Assembly (NCBI GenBank): GCA_041485845.1
Contig: JBGPKH010000272.1
Location: forward strand, 1-11,036
Source: OMOG01 sp041485845
GTDB taxonomy: Bacteria; Acidobacteriota; Terriglobia; Bryobacterales; Bryobacteraceae
DNA length: 11,036 nucleotides
Direction of reading: 5' to 3'
Position numbers and translations under genes: made by a program. Position 1 is the first letter of the stretch, and every line of letters starts with the position of its first letter. The notes below the pieces were generated by a model. The model searched no databases. It saw only the letters and a program-made list of their open reading frames with translations, and was not told the origin of the DNA. Shown one piece after another: positions 1-6,934 of the stretch.

Positions 1-1
1 C

Positions 2-394
2 CCGGGAGGGCTCATCTCCGGCATTCACTGCGCGGGTTCGGGGTCGTACCTGATTGCTCACAACCGCATTGATGTCGCGGATCCGAACGGAGCGGGCATT
101 CGTATCAAGAGCTATGGACCTTTAGGCGCCGCGGCCGAGCATGCTACCATCACGGACAATGACGTGACCATGTCCGCGCCTGAGGGCACCGTGTTCGGCG
201 TGGAAAGCGCGGGGATCGAGATCCGGGGCTTGGCCCGAGCGAACCTCGTCGGCGGGAATAGAATTCGAGGACGTGCCAGAGTGGGGCTGTCAGTGGCGCC
301 TGGCAAAATGGGGGACCCGGCTGGCAGCACCTTTGACCGAAACGATCACGAGCACTTGATTTCGACGAGTGCGGATGGAGGCACGCAAAAATGA
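2..394 (+). CDS. Right-handed parallel beta-helix protein, 3' end only (5' end lies outside the window)
   Basis: The reading frame is open from base 2 and ends at the TGA at 392-394, giving about 130 C-terminal residues. They align without gaps to the last 130 residues of the complete beta-helix protein at 8909-10078, at roughly 79% identity by my hand count. Shared blocks include SGIHC, GSGSYLIAHN, ATITDNDVTMS, SAGIEI, GNRIRGRARVGLSVAP and FDRNDHEHLIS. Regularly spaced N-x-[IV] and G-I-x-I turns are typical of right-handed beta-helix (NosD/pectate-lyase-like) coils. No catalytic residues can be named from this piece. The stop overlaps the ATG of the downstream TonB-dependent receptor (ATGA, 391-394), so the two are probably translated together. 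By homology to the intact copy it should be a secreted or periplasmic/surface protein. The function is unknown; being a partner of the receptor is inference from the arrangement. Confidence 0.88.
   Translation, partial: PGGLISGIHCAGSGSYLIAHNRIDVADPNGAGIRIKSYGPLGAAAEHATITDNDVTMSAPEGTVFGVESAGIEIRGLARANLVGGNRIRGRARVGLSVAPGKMGDPAGSTFDRNDHEHLISTSADGGTQK
377..381 (+). promoter_or_regulatory. Shine-Dalgarno site for the first TonB-dependent receptor
   Basis: GGAGG lies nine bases before the ATG at 391, inside the last codons of the upstream beta-helix gene. The same GGAGG with the same nine-base spacing precedes the second receptor copy at 10075, which supports both starts. Confidence 0.8.
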
Positions 395-3300
395 GGACCG
401 TCACGTGGAAGGCCGTGGTCGGGTGTGTCGCCTTTGCATGCGCGGCGATGTCTCAGACCAGCCGGGGGACGGTGACTGGGATGGTTCTCGATGCCTCAGG
501 CGCCGCGGTACCCAAGGCACGCGTCATCCTGACTGGCGTCGAAACCGGGGCCCGGCTTTCCACGGATAGCAATGAGGCCGGGGTCTATCGCTTCGACGCC
601 GTGGATCTTGGCGTCTATGAGATGAAGGTCGCGCATCAGGGATTCCGCACGTATCAGGCAAGCGGAATTAGCGTGGAGGCGAATCGCGTCGTCACGTTGG
701 ATCCACGGCTGGAAGTGGGGACTGCCGAGACCAAGATCGAAGTCAGCGCCGATTCGAGCGACGCGTTGATTAAGGATAGCCCGTTGCGGGGCGGGAACTT
801 CCAGCCGCGCGAAGTGCGCGATCTGCCATTGGTTTCCTTGAATCCACTCTCGCTGGCGCGCACATTGCCCGGCGTGACCGACGCCGCGGGAAGCACGGTT
901 TGGACCAGCACCCAGAACGGCGGCGGCGGATTTTCGATCAACGGCCAGCGCCCGCGCGGGAACAACTATCTGCTGGATGGGGCCGAGAACAACGAGGTAT
1001 GGTTAACCGGCGCGGAACAGGTATTCAGCATCGCGGATGCCGTGGAGGAAGTATCCGTTCAAACCGGAAACTTCGGCGTCGAATTCGGGCGCGCGGGCGG
1101 CGGAGTCTTCAATGTAGTCACGAAATCCGGCACGAACGAACTGCACGGCACTCTGCTGTGGCGTTACCAGTCGCAGGGATTTGACTCGGTCTCCAATCTC
1201 GACAAGCTCACCGGCATTCCCAAGTCAGTCTTCAGCAACAATATTTACGGATTCACCGCCGGCGGCCCGGTGCGCAAGAACAAAACCTTCTTCTTCGCCG
1301 GCTTCCAGCAGAATAACCGGCATTCCACGGCCAATATCCCGCTGCAGGTTCCGACGGCGGACGCCGTGACGCGCCTGCGCCTGCTGTTCCCCTCCAACCC
1401 GCGCCTCGATCTGTACCTGGGTGCGCTGGGAGATCTCCGCGGCACGGGAGCGCCATTCCCCGTGATGCTGGGCATCGACCCGCAAACCGGTATCGACCGC
1501 GGACCGGTGCAATTCGCGACCGGCGCGTATGTGCTGCCCCAGATCAACGACGGCCCGCAGTGGCTGGCTCGCCTGGATCACTATCAATCGGACAAACATC
1601 GCTTATCCTGGCGCTATACCTATGACTCGCGGATCGTTTTGCCCGGCGGCTCTTCAGTCGTCCCCTTTCCCGGCTTCATTCAGGAAGATGTGTCCAGTCA
1701 CCAGAATTTCCTGTTTGACGACAGCTACACCTTTGGGCCAAGCTATACCAACGAGTTTCGTTTCTCGTACGGGCGGCCGGATGGGAGGTACTCGTACACC
1801 GCGCCGGACTCGGTTCCGTTGGCGCGGACGCTGCCGCGGATCACGATTACTAACATTTCCACGCCCGGATTAGTATCGCAAAACACGCAGTTCCACTACG
1901 GCAACAACTTCCTTTTTCAAGAGACGCAAACCAAGCTGAGCGGCCGCCACGCATTTCGTTACGGCGTGGAGTTCTTGCGGCAAGCGATCACTCAGGCGAG
2001 AGGAACCAACGACCTCGGGGGAGTCACATTTACGAATGCGACCGCCGCGGGCTATTCCGCCTTCGCAAACTTCCTGGACGACTTCAGCGGACCCTCCGGC
2101 AACGCCAATAGAACTTTTGGCGCGCCGGTGCTCCACCCGAACCAGTTCCGCCAGAGCTACTTCTTCCAGGACAACTGGAAGGTCACGCCAACGCTCGCCT
2201 TGACGCTGGGATTGCGATACGAGAATTTCGGTCAGGTAGCCAACGTGTTGCCGTATCCGGCCTTCTCCGGATTCGACCCGGCCCAGTTTCTGGCGCGGCG
2301 CGAGGTGAATCGCGACGACCACGACTTCGGCCCGGCAATTGGCCTGTCGTGGTCGCCCTCCCGGCGTTCGGGCTGGCTCGGAAAACTGTTCGGCGACGGG
2401 AAAACGGTTTGGCGCGGCGGATACCAGATCAGCTACGACGCCCCGTTCACGCAGCTGATTTTCCTCGGGCCGGCCACAACCACGCCGAACGCGATATCGA
2501 CAAACAATCCCGCCCCCAATACAGACCGCGGACTGCCGAACTGGTTCGAGCAATTGCCGGCAACGGCAGCCTCTCCGAGCTTGCTGGACAAACGAACAGC
2601 AATCGACCCAGACTTCCGCAACCCGTACACCGAGCGCTGGTCTTTCGGGTTCCAGCGGCAACTGCCCCTAAGCACTGTTGTGGACGTCTCGTACGTTGGT
2701 TCCGAAAGTCACAGGTTGACGACCAAAGCCGACTGGAATCCGCGGCTTCCTACCGGAGTGCTGCGCCTTTATCCCAACTCTGGCACAACCGACATTCGCA
2801 CCAGCCAAGGGAACTCCTCATATGATGCCCTGCAAGCTCGCGTGGATCGGCGCTTTGCGCGTGGATTCCAGTTGGCGGCGTCGTATAGTTGGTCGAAATT
2901 CATCGACAGCACCAGCGACGGCGCCGCCGACATCGAGCCGCAATCCCCGGGCATTAATCGGGCATCCATCCCGGTGATGCAGGGAGGGTTGAAGCTGGAT
3001 CGTGGAGTGAGCGATTTCGATCGCCCGCACCGGCTGACCATCGTTTATTTGTGGGCGGTGCCCGGGCCGCTGGCAGGTTGGTGGAAATATGCCTTGGGCG
3101 GATGGTCGATTGCCGGCGTGACCACGTTCCAGTCCGGGACTCCCTTCACGGTGGCAAACGGTTCGGACCGTAACAACGATGTGACCCCAGCGGACCGGCC
3201 CGACATCGGCAATCCTGGCGCGCCGTTGAACAGCCGGGCGATCATCGCCCCGAGCTGCGCCACCGGTTATCGGAATCCCGATACGGGCCAATGTGCGAGT

Positions 3301-3600
3301 CCAGGCGAGGTGCATTGGGTAGAGGGAACGGGATTTCCCAATGCGTCCACGGTGGGCCGCAATACGCTGCGGACCGGCGGCACGAACAACTTCGACGTGA
3401 ATCTGTCGAAGTCGTTTCCGTTCGGAGAGAAGCGGCGATTGGAGCTTCGCTGGGAAGCGCTGAACGCCTTCAATCATCCGCAGTTTGTCCAGGTGCCCCA
3501 GATGAGCGTGAGCGGCACGCCAGCGGGGCGTTTCCTGAATCGCGATTTCACCGATAGCGGCATCCGCAACACGTGGGGACAAATCAAGCTGGTTTTTTGA
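391..3600 (+). CDS. TonB-dependent receptor, Oar-like, with N-terminal carboxypeptidase-regulatory domain
   Basis: This 1069-residue outer-membrane protein has the order expected of acidobacterial Oar-like receptors. Residues 1-22 form a signal peptide (hydrophobic VVGCVAFACAA). Residues about 25-108 are a carboxypeptidase-regulatory/CNA-B-like beta-sandwich (RGTVTGMVLDASGAAVP, then NEAGVYRFDAVDLGVYEMKV and GFRTY). Residues about 128-246 are the plug (LPLVSLNP, FSINGQRPRGNNYLLDG, EFGRAGGGVFNVVTKSGTN). The rest is a beta-barrel rich in aromatic alternating strands, ending in the outer-membrane-type C-terminal Phe (IKLVF). The usual role of the family is TonB-energised uptake through the outer membrane; in Myxococcus, Oar is linked to protein secretion. 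The substrate is not predictable here. The start is fixed by a GGAGG site and the ATGA overlap with the beta-helix gene. A 105-base gap follows before the convergent regulator gene; I see no convincing intrinsic terminator in it. Its first 320 residues are about 89% identical to the partial receptor at 10075. Confidence 0.95.
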   Translation: MRTVTWKAVVGCVAFACAAMSQTSRGTVTGMVLDASGAAVPKARVILTGVETGARLSTDSNEAGVYRFDAVDLGVYEMKVAHQGFRTYQASGISVEANRVVTLDPRLEVGTAETKIEVSADSSDALIKDSPLRGGNFQPREVRDLPLVSLNPLSLARTLPGVTDAAGSTVWTSTQNGGGGFSINGQRPRGNNYLLDGAENNEVWLTGAEQVFSIADAVEEVSVQTGNFGVEFGRAGGGVFNVVTKSGTNELHGTLLWRYQSQGFDSVSNLDKLTGIPKSVFSNNIYGFTAGGPVRKNKTFFFAGFQQNNRHSTANIPLQVPTADAVTRLRLLFPSNPRLDLYLGALGDLRGTGAPFPVMLGIDPQTGIDRGPVQFATGAYVLPQINDGPQWLARLDHYQSDKHRLSWRYTYDSRIVLPGGSSVVPFPGFIQEDVSSHQNFLFDDSYTFGPSYTNEFRFSYGRPDGRYSYTAPDSVPLARTLPRITITNISTPGLVSQNTQFHYGNNFLFQETQTKLSGRHAFRYGVEFLRQAITQARGTNDLGGVTFTNATAAGYSAFANFLDDFSGPSGNANRTFGAPVLHPNQFRQSYFFQDNWKVTPTLALTLGLRYENFGQVANVLPYPAFSGFDPAQFLARREVNRDDHDFGPAIGLSWSPSRRSGWLGKLFGDGKTVWRGGYQISYDAPFTQLIFLGPATTTPNAISTNNPAPNTDRGLPNWFEQLPATAASPSLLDKRTAIDPDFRNPYTERWSFGFQRQLPLSTVVDVSYVGSESHRLTTKADWNPRLPTGVLRLYPNSGTTDIRTSQGNSSYDALQARVDRRFARGFQLAASYSWSKFIDSTSDGAADIEPQSPGINRASIPVMQGGLKLDRGVSDFDRPHRLTIVYLWAVPGPLAGWWKYALGGWSIAGVTTFQSGTPFTVANGSDRNNDVTPADRPDIGNPGAPLNSRAIIAPSCATGYRNPDTGQCASPGEVHWVEGTGFPNASTVGRNTLRTGGTNNFDVNLSKSFPFGEKRRLELRWEALNAFNHPQFVQVPQMSVSGTPAGRFLNRDFTDSGIRNTWGQIKLVF

Positions 3601-3705
3601 CTTGGGCAGAACGCCGTCCGAATCGTATTCTGAAATAGTCAGGAAAGCAGTTATCAACGGTGAAGTGCGGCGCGCCCCGGTTTTAATTGGGTTTCTTGGA
3701 CGGCG

Positions 3706-5475
3706 CTACTCCGGCAATCCGGCGTTCTTGCGAAGAGCCTTCAGCCGCGGATCGCCGCGAAGCAGGGCAAATTCCGGATATGTGAGAGTCCTTCCTATCC
3801 GGACCGGCCCCAGCACGGTCATGCGATTCAGAACTTCGAACGTGCGGTCCTTATCGCCCAAACCGGAAAAGACCAGAGCCTGTTGGAACGGGTGTTGCGC
3901 CAAGGTGGCTGCCAGTTTTTCGGCTTCCTCGCGGCGGCCGGCGCGCGCCAAGGCGTGGCCGAGATGGGCTCGATCGGCAGCCGAGGCACTGGCGCCGAAG
4001 AGTTGAATTGCCTCAGCGATTCTCCCCTGTCCCAAGCGAGCCCGGCCCAGACAGCCGTTACTGTTCGTCGACTTCGGGCAATGTATGGCGGCCTCGTCGT
4101 ATCGCTGTGCCGAAATCATCACGTGAGCCAGAAGGCCATGAACCTGTGGTGAGAGCGGATCACTTTTCTCGGCAACCAGCAACTGATGGAGTGCCTCCTC
4201 AATCCGGCCGAGCGGCAAGAAATAGTACATCGCGCAATAAATGTGAGACATCGAGCTGTTGGGATCGAGTTCAATGGCGCGCCGGAAGCTTTTTTCCGAA
4301 CGTTCCCATTGCCCGTCTCGTGCCTGCGATACACCCAACGCGATGTGCGCTTCGCCTGAAAGGGGATCCAACTGGATCGCTTTCTCCGCCGCAACCCGCA
4401 TTTTCGTTATGTCATCCTCCTGCTCACCGCGCGGTGTACCGGACCGGTATGCGTAAGCCAGGGCGAGACCGGCATAGGCGGGCGCAAACGTGGGATCTTT
4501 GGCGATGGCTTCCTCGTAGGAACTGATAGCCCGGTCGGTGCCGGAGAGGGGGCTCAGATTCTCAATCTCCACAGCGCGTGCACGAAGGTAGAGGTCGTAA
4601 GCTTCCAAGCTGGTCTCGTAGCGGCGCCGGCCGCGCCCCAGCTTCAATCGCAAGCCATCGACGATACCGTGGGAAATCTCCTCCTGAATGGCAAAAACGT
4701 CCGTCAGTTCCTTGTCATATTTGCCCGACCATAGCGTGACATCGTCGCGTACCCGAACTAATTGGGCATTGATCCTCAACTGCTGGCCGGAGCGCAATAC
4801 GTTGCCTTCCAGGATGTAGTCGACGGCGAGCTGCTTTCCCACGTCTTGCAGGTTGCGCGGTTTACCTTTAAAGGCAAACGATGAGGTCTGGGAGCGCACT
4901 GCCAGCCCGTCAATGATCGACAGATTGCGGATGATCTCGTCGGTGAGGCCGTCGGCAAAGTAGTCGCTGGCTGGATCCTGGTTCAAATTCTGCAGCGGCA
5001 GAACGGCGATGGTGATGGGGGCGCTCTTAGTCGGAAGCAACAGCCAACCGAGTGCCCCCAGAGCGAGGGCGCATCCCGCCAGCGCGGGCAGCAGCCACAG
5101 TCGCCGGGAGGGGGTTTTCCCCTGGACAGGCGCTACCTCCACCTGTCGAAATACGGGGACATAGCCACCTTTCGGCAACTCGAAAATCACCGGGTCGCCG
5201 CTGCCCGGCCCCCCGTAATACTGCGCGAGCCGCGACCGCAGCCGGCCAGCTTCCGTGCGCACAATCGAATCCTGCTTGGGATCGTAATCACGATTGCCGA
5301 ACACCTCCATGGCGATTACTGATTCCTTCAGTTCGTCGTCCCGCCCCTCCAGGTGACGCTCCACTACGAAGCGCAGGAATCGCGACTGGCGCTCGCTGCG
5401 CACGAAATTCGCGCTCGCCAGCGCCCGCTCCAACTGCTGGCGTACGGCCTGCGGCTCGTAATCGGGGGTGGGCAC
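3706..5475 (-). CDS. Membrane-tethered regulator: winged-helix-like N-terminus, TM helix, TolB/FlgO-like domain, TPRs
   Basis: The protein has 589 residues and starts at a GTG; an in-frame TGA lies only two codons upstream (5482-5484) and no clear Shine-Dalgarno is visible. Residues about 10-110 form the conserved N-terminal domain common in acidobacterial TPR/'adenylate cyclase-like' proteins (SRFLRFVVE, LKESVIAMEVFG, YDPKQDSIVRTEAGRLRSRL, then LPKGGYVPVF). The RLRSRL helix followed by a GGY wing resembles an OmpR/CadC winged helix. Residues 126-147 are a single hydrophobic helix preceded by RR, so the N-terminus should be cytoplasmic. Residues about 154-270 match the TolB/FlgO-like domain (IAVLPLQNLNQD, DYFADGLTDEIIRNLS, YILEGNVLRSGQQLRI, LWSGKYD). 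Residues about 314-525 hold five or so TPRs, one shortened near 463-480. Convergent with the receptor at 391 and divergent from the operon at 5645, it may regulate these genes in a CadC/ToxR-like manner. DNA binding and the targets are inference; the domain order is seen. Confidence 0.88.
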   Translation of the reverse strand: MPTPDYEPQAVRQQLERALASANFVRSERQSRFLRFVVERHLEGRDDELKESVIAMEVFGNRDYDPKQDSIVRTEAGRLRSRLAQYYGGPGSGDPVIFELPKGGYVPVFRQVEVAPVQGKTPSRRLWLLPALAGCALALGALGWLLLPTKSAPITIAVLPLQNLNQDPASDYFADGLTDEIIRNLSIIDGLAVRSQTSSFAFKGKPRNLQDVGKQLAVDYILEGNVLRSGQQLRINAQLVRVRDDVTLWSGKYDKELTDVFAIQEEISHGIVDGLRLKLGRGRRRYETSLEAYDLYLRARAVEIENLSPLSGTDRAISSYEEAIAKDPTFAPAYAGLALAYAYRSGTPRGEQEDDITKMRVAAEKAIQLDPLSGEAHIALGVSQARDGQWERSEKSFRRAIELDPNSSMSHIYCAMYYFLPLGRIEEALHQLLVAEKSDPLSPQVHGLLAHVMISAQRYDEAAIHCPKSTNSNGCLGRARLGQGRIAEAIQLFGASASAADRAHLGHALARAGRREEAEKLAATLAQHPFQQALVFSGLGDKDRTFEVLNRMTVLGPVRIGRTLTYPEFALLRGDPRLKALRKNAGLPE

Positions 5476-5644
5476 CGGTTTTCAGGATATCCCATTTGGG
5501 AAACATCCGCGAATAGACGGTTTGGATGAATTCTGCTGCATCTGGGCTTTGCCCTTATTCTTCAAGCACGTGCGGATGTATGAAACACCCTCTTCAACGG
5601 GTTTTCACTAGTTTTCCTTTGCCGTCCGGCCGCATGATGCCCAC
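5476..5644. promoter_or_regulatory. Divergent intergenic region, probable promoters for the regulator and the operon
   Basis: This 169-base gap separates two divergent starts (GTG at 5475, minus; ATG at 5645, plus), so both promoters should lie here or within the flanking ends. It holds a perfect 8-base inverted repeat (ACATCCGC 5503-5510 and GCGGATGT 5572-5579), the short palindrome-like CCCATTTGGG (5491-5500), the palindrome GCACGTGC (5566-5573) and a small GGGC-TTT-GCCC hairpin (5544-5554). These are candidate operators, but an 8-base match in a gap this size is not rare by chance. I find no sigma-70 promoter good enough to mark, no coding frame, and no Shine-Dalgarno before 5645. Confidence 0.5.
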
Positions 5645-6934
5645 ATGCGAATCGTTGGATTGCTGGTTCTGATCGGAGCCGCCGCGCCAGGCTGGGCTGC
5701 CGATGGGGCCGGCGCCCTGCCACGGAGTGTGGTGGCTGGAACGGGCGACCCAAATCTGGATGTCGCCGCAGTCCAGGCCGCGGTCGATCGAGGCGGCCAG
5801 GTACTCTTGCAGGGGCATTTCTCGTTCGACCAGCCACCAACCAGGTCCACGCCGCCCCAGGCATTTTTCCCTCGAATGGCGAGCGTCGTGGTGTCGAAGG
5901 AAGTCGTAATCTCCGGCACCCGCGATCAACGGGGCGAGATGACGAGTATTGACAGGGGAACATGGCCCTTCGCGGTGGAAGCCTTGGGGTCTCACGTCAC
6001 CATTCAAGGATTGCGCTTCGTCCGCCCTAAGGGAGGCGCGATCCAGGTAAATGCGGTCAGTGGTCTCGAGATCGCGGACTGCCGCGTCGAGGGAGTCGAG
6101 CCGATCCAAAACCAGGATCTGCGCGGCGTGCGCGTGGGCATGGGAATCGGCATCTCCACTACTCCGCTACCGCCCACCCCAGCCGAGCCAGGACAGCCGG
6201 GAAATATCTCCGGAATCCTGTCTATCGTCAACAATTACATCGACGCCGCCGGAGGAACAGCTAGCGATGACACCCTGGGGGTCCTGATATTCAGCGTGGG
6301 TAAACCTCCGGACCGGGAAGTAGACGTATACGTTTCCGGAAACCACATCAGCAACGTTACCGAGCGAGCGGTGAATATCCGCCAGATCGGCGGGCGAGCT
6401 TATATAGAACGGAACATCATTACAACAGGTTCGATTGCGGGCGCCGCCGGCGGCGGCATTGCTCCGGATGCGATTCACGCGTTCGGCACTGGCTCGTATC
6501 GGATTGCGCACAACTCGATCCAATCCGACTGGGCGAATGGAGCAGGCATCCGCGTACACGCCAAATTTGCCGATTGGCCCATTGCCGGCGCGATCGTCGT
6601 GGACAACGATGTGACGATGTCGGCTTCCGAGAGCGCGGTCTTCGGCACGAATAGCGCGGGGATCGAGATCAGGGGCTTTGCCCAAGGCAGTGTCGTGCTG
6701 AATAACAGGATTCGCGGGCGCGGCCGGGCGGCCCTCGCGTTGGTGGTTCAGGACACAGGTGTTCCCGGGAACAATGAGTTCGTCTCGAATGACCTCGAGG
6801 GCTTCCAGCCGTCGATCGCCGGCGTGTTTGTGGACACGGGAGTGACTAACACGCGGGTGGTTGGACAGAAATCGAAAGTCCAGGATGGGGGCATCGGGAC
6901 AGTTATCGTGAGACAGGGAGGTAAGGAGAAATGA
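5645..6934 (+). CDS. Secreted parallel beta-helix protein A (pectate-lyase-like fold, function unknown)
   Basis: The protein has 429 residues. A signal peptide spans about 1-19 (MRIVGLLVLIGAAAPGWA, cleavage after GWA). The mature N-terminus (residues 32-62: GTGDPNLDVAAVQAAVDRGG, then HFSFD) resembles the D-x-AAxQxAxD-xGG start of pectate-lyase-superfamily beta-helices. Right-handed beta-helix coils follow, with repeated hydrophobic beta strands and Asn/Gly turns (VTIQGLRFVRP, LEIADCRVEG, LSIVNNYID, VYVSGNHISN, AYIERNIITT, YRIAHNSI, IVVDNDVTMS, GSVVLNNRIRGRG). It is a diverged paralogue of the proteins at 2-394 and 8909-10078, with an extra C-terminal stretch of roughly 50 residues (about 375-429) that those lack. 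I see no clear catalytic triad, so a binding or structural role is as likely as a lyase. It is the first gene of the plus-strand operon and overlaps the propeller gene by four bases. No Shine-Dalgarno is seen before its ATG, but the signal peptide supports this start. Confidence 0.88.
   Translation: MRIVGLLVLIGAAAPGWAADGAGALPRSVVAGTGDPNLDVAAVQAAVDRGGQVLLQGHFSFDQPPTRSTPPQAFFPRMASVVVSKEVVISGTRDQRGEMTSIDRGTWPFAVEALGSHVTIQGLRFVRPKGGAIQVNAVSGLEIADCRVEGVEPIQNQDLRGVRVGMGIGISTTPLPPTPAEPGQPGNISGILSIVNNYIDAAGGTASDDTLGVLIFSVGKPPDREVDVYVSGNHISNVTERAVNIRQIGGRAYIERNIITTGSIAGAAGGGIAPDAIHAFGTGSYRIAHNSIQSDWANGAGIRVHAKFADWPIAGAIVVDNDVTMSASESAVFGTNSAGIEIRGFAQGSVVLNNRIRGRGRAALALVVQDTGVPGNNEFVSNDLEGFQPSIAGVFVDTGVTNTRVVGQKSKVQDGGIGTVIVRQGGKEK
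6917..6922 (+). promoter_or_regulatory. Shine-Dalgarno site for the Asp-box propeller gene
   Basis: GGAGGT sits eight bases before the ATG at 6931, within the last codons of beta-helix A. A second AAGGAG (6923-6928) is too close to the start to be the main site. The start codon overlaps the upstream stop (ATGA, 6931-6934). Confidence 0.78.

Larger units (their letters stand above)
1..1352 (+). repeat. Large duplicated segment, left copy (pairs with 9685-11036)
   Basis: This segment aligns with 9685-11036 at a constant offset of 9684 bases with no net insertion or deletion. It covers the last third of a beta-helix gene, the ATGA junction and the first third of a receptor gene. Both ends of the match are set by the window edges, so the real duplication is longer. 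Identity is higher in the receptor part (about 89% protein) than in the beta-helix part (about 79%). Confidence 0.9.

Noticed and set aside
1870..2661. Long open frame on the minus strand (263 codons) inside the first receptor gene
   Set aside because: It lies wholly opposite a well-supported receptor gene, has no recognisable domain and is Arg/Val/Glu-rich, as expected of a high-GC antisense shadow.
2818..3657. Long minus-strand open frame (279 codons) opposite the receptor C-terminus
   Set aside because: It is antisense to the conserved barrel end and has no domain or signal peptide; it is a codon-bias shadow.
3601..3705. Possible bidirectional terminator between convergent genes (CGCCGTCC 3612-3619 with GGACGGCG 3698-3705; palindrome GGCGCGCC 3669-3676)
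   Set aside because: The inverted repeat has a 78-base loop and the palindrome has no loop or following T-run, so neither looks like an intrinsic terminator.
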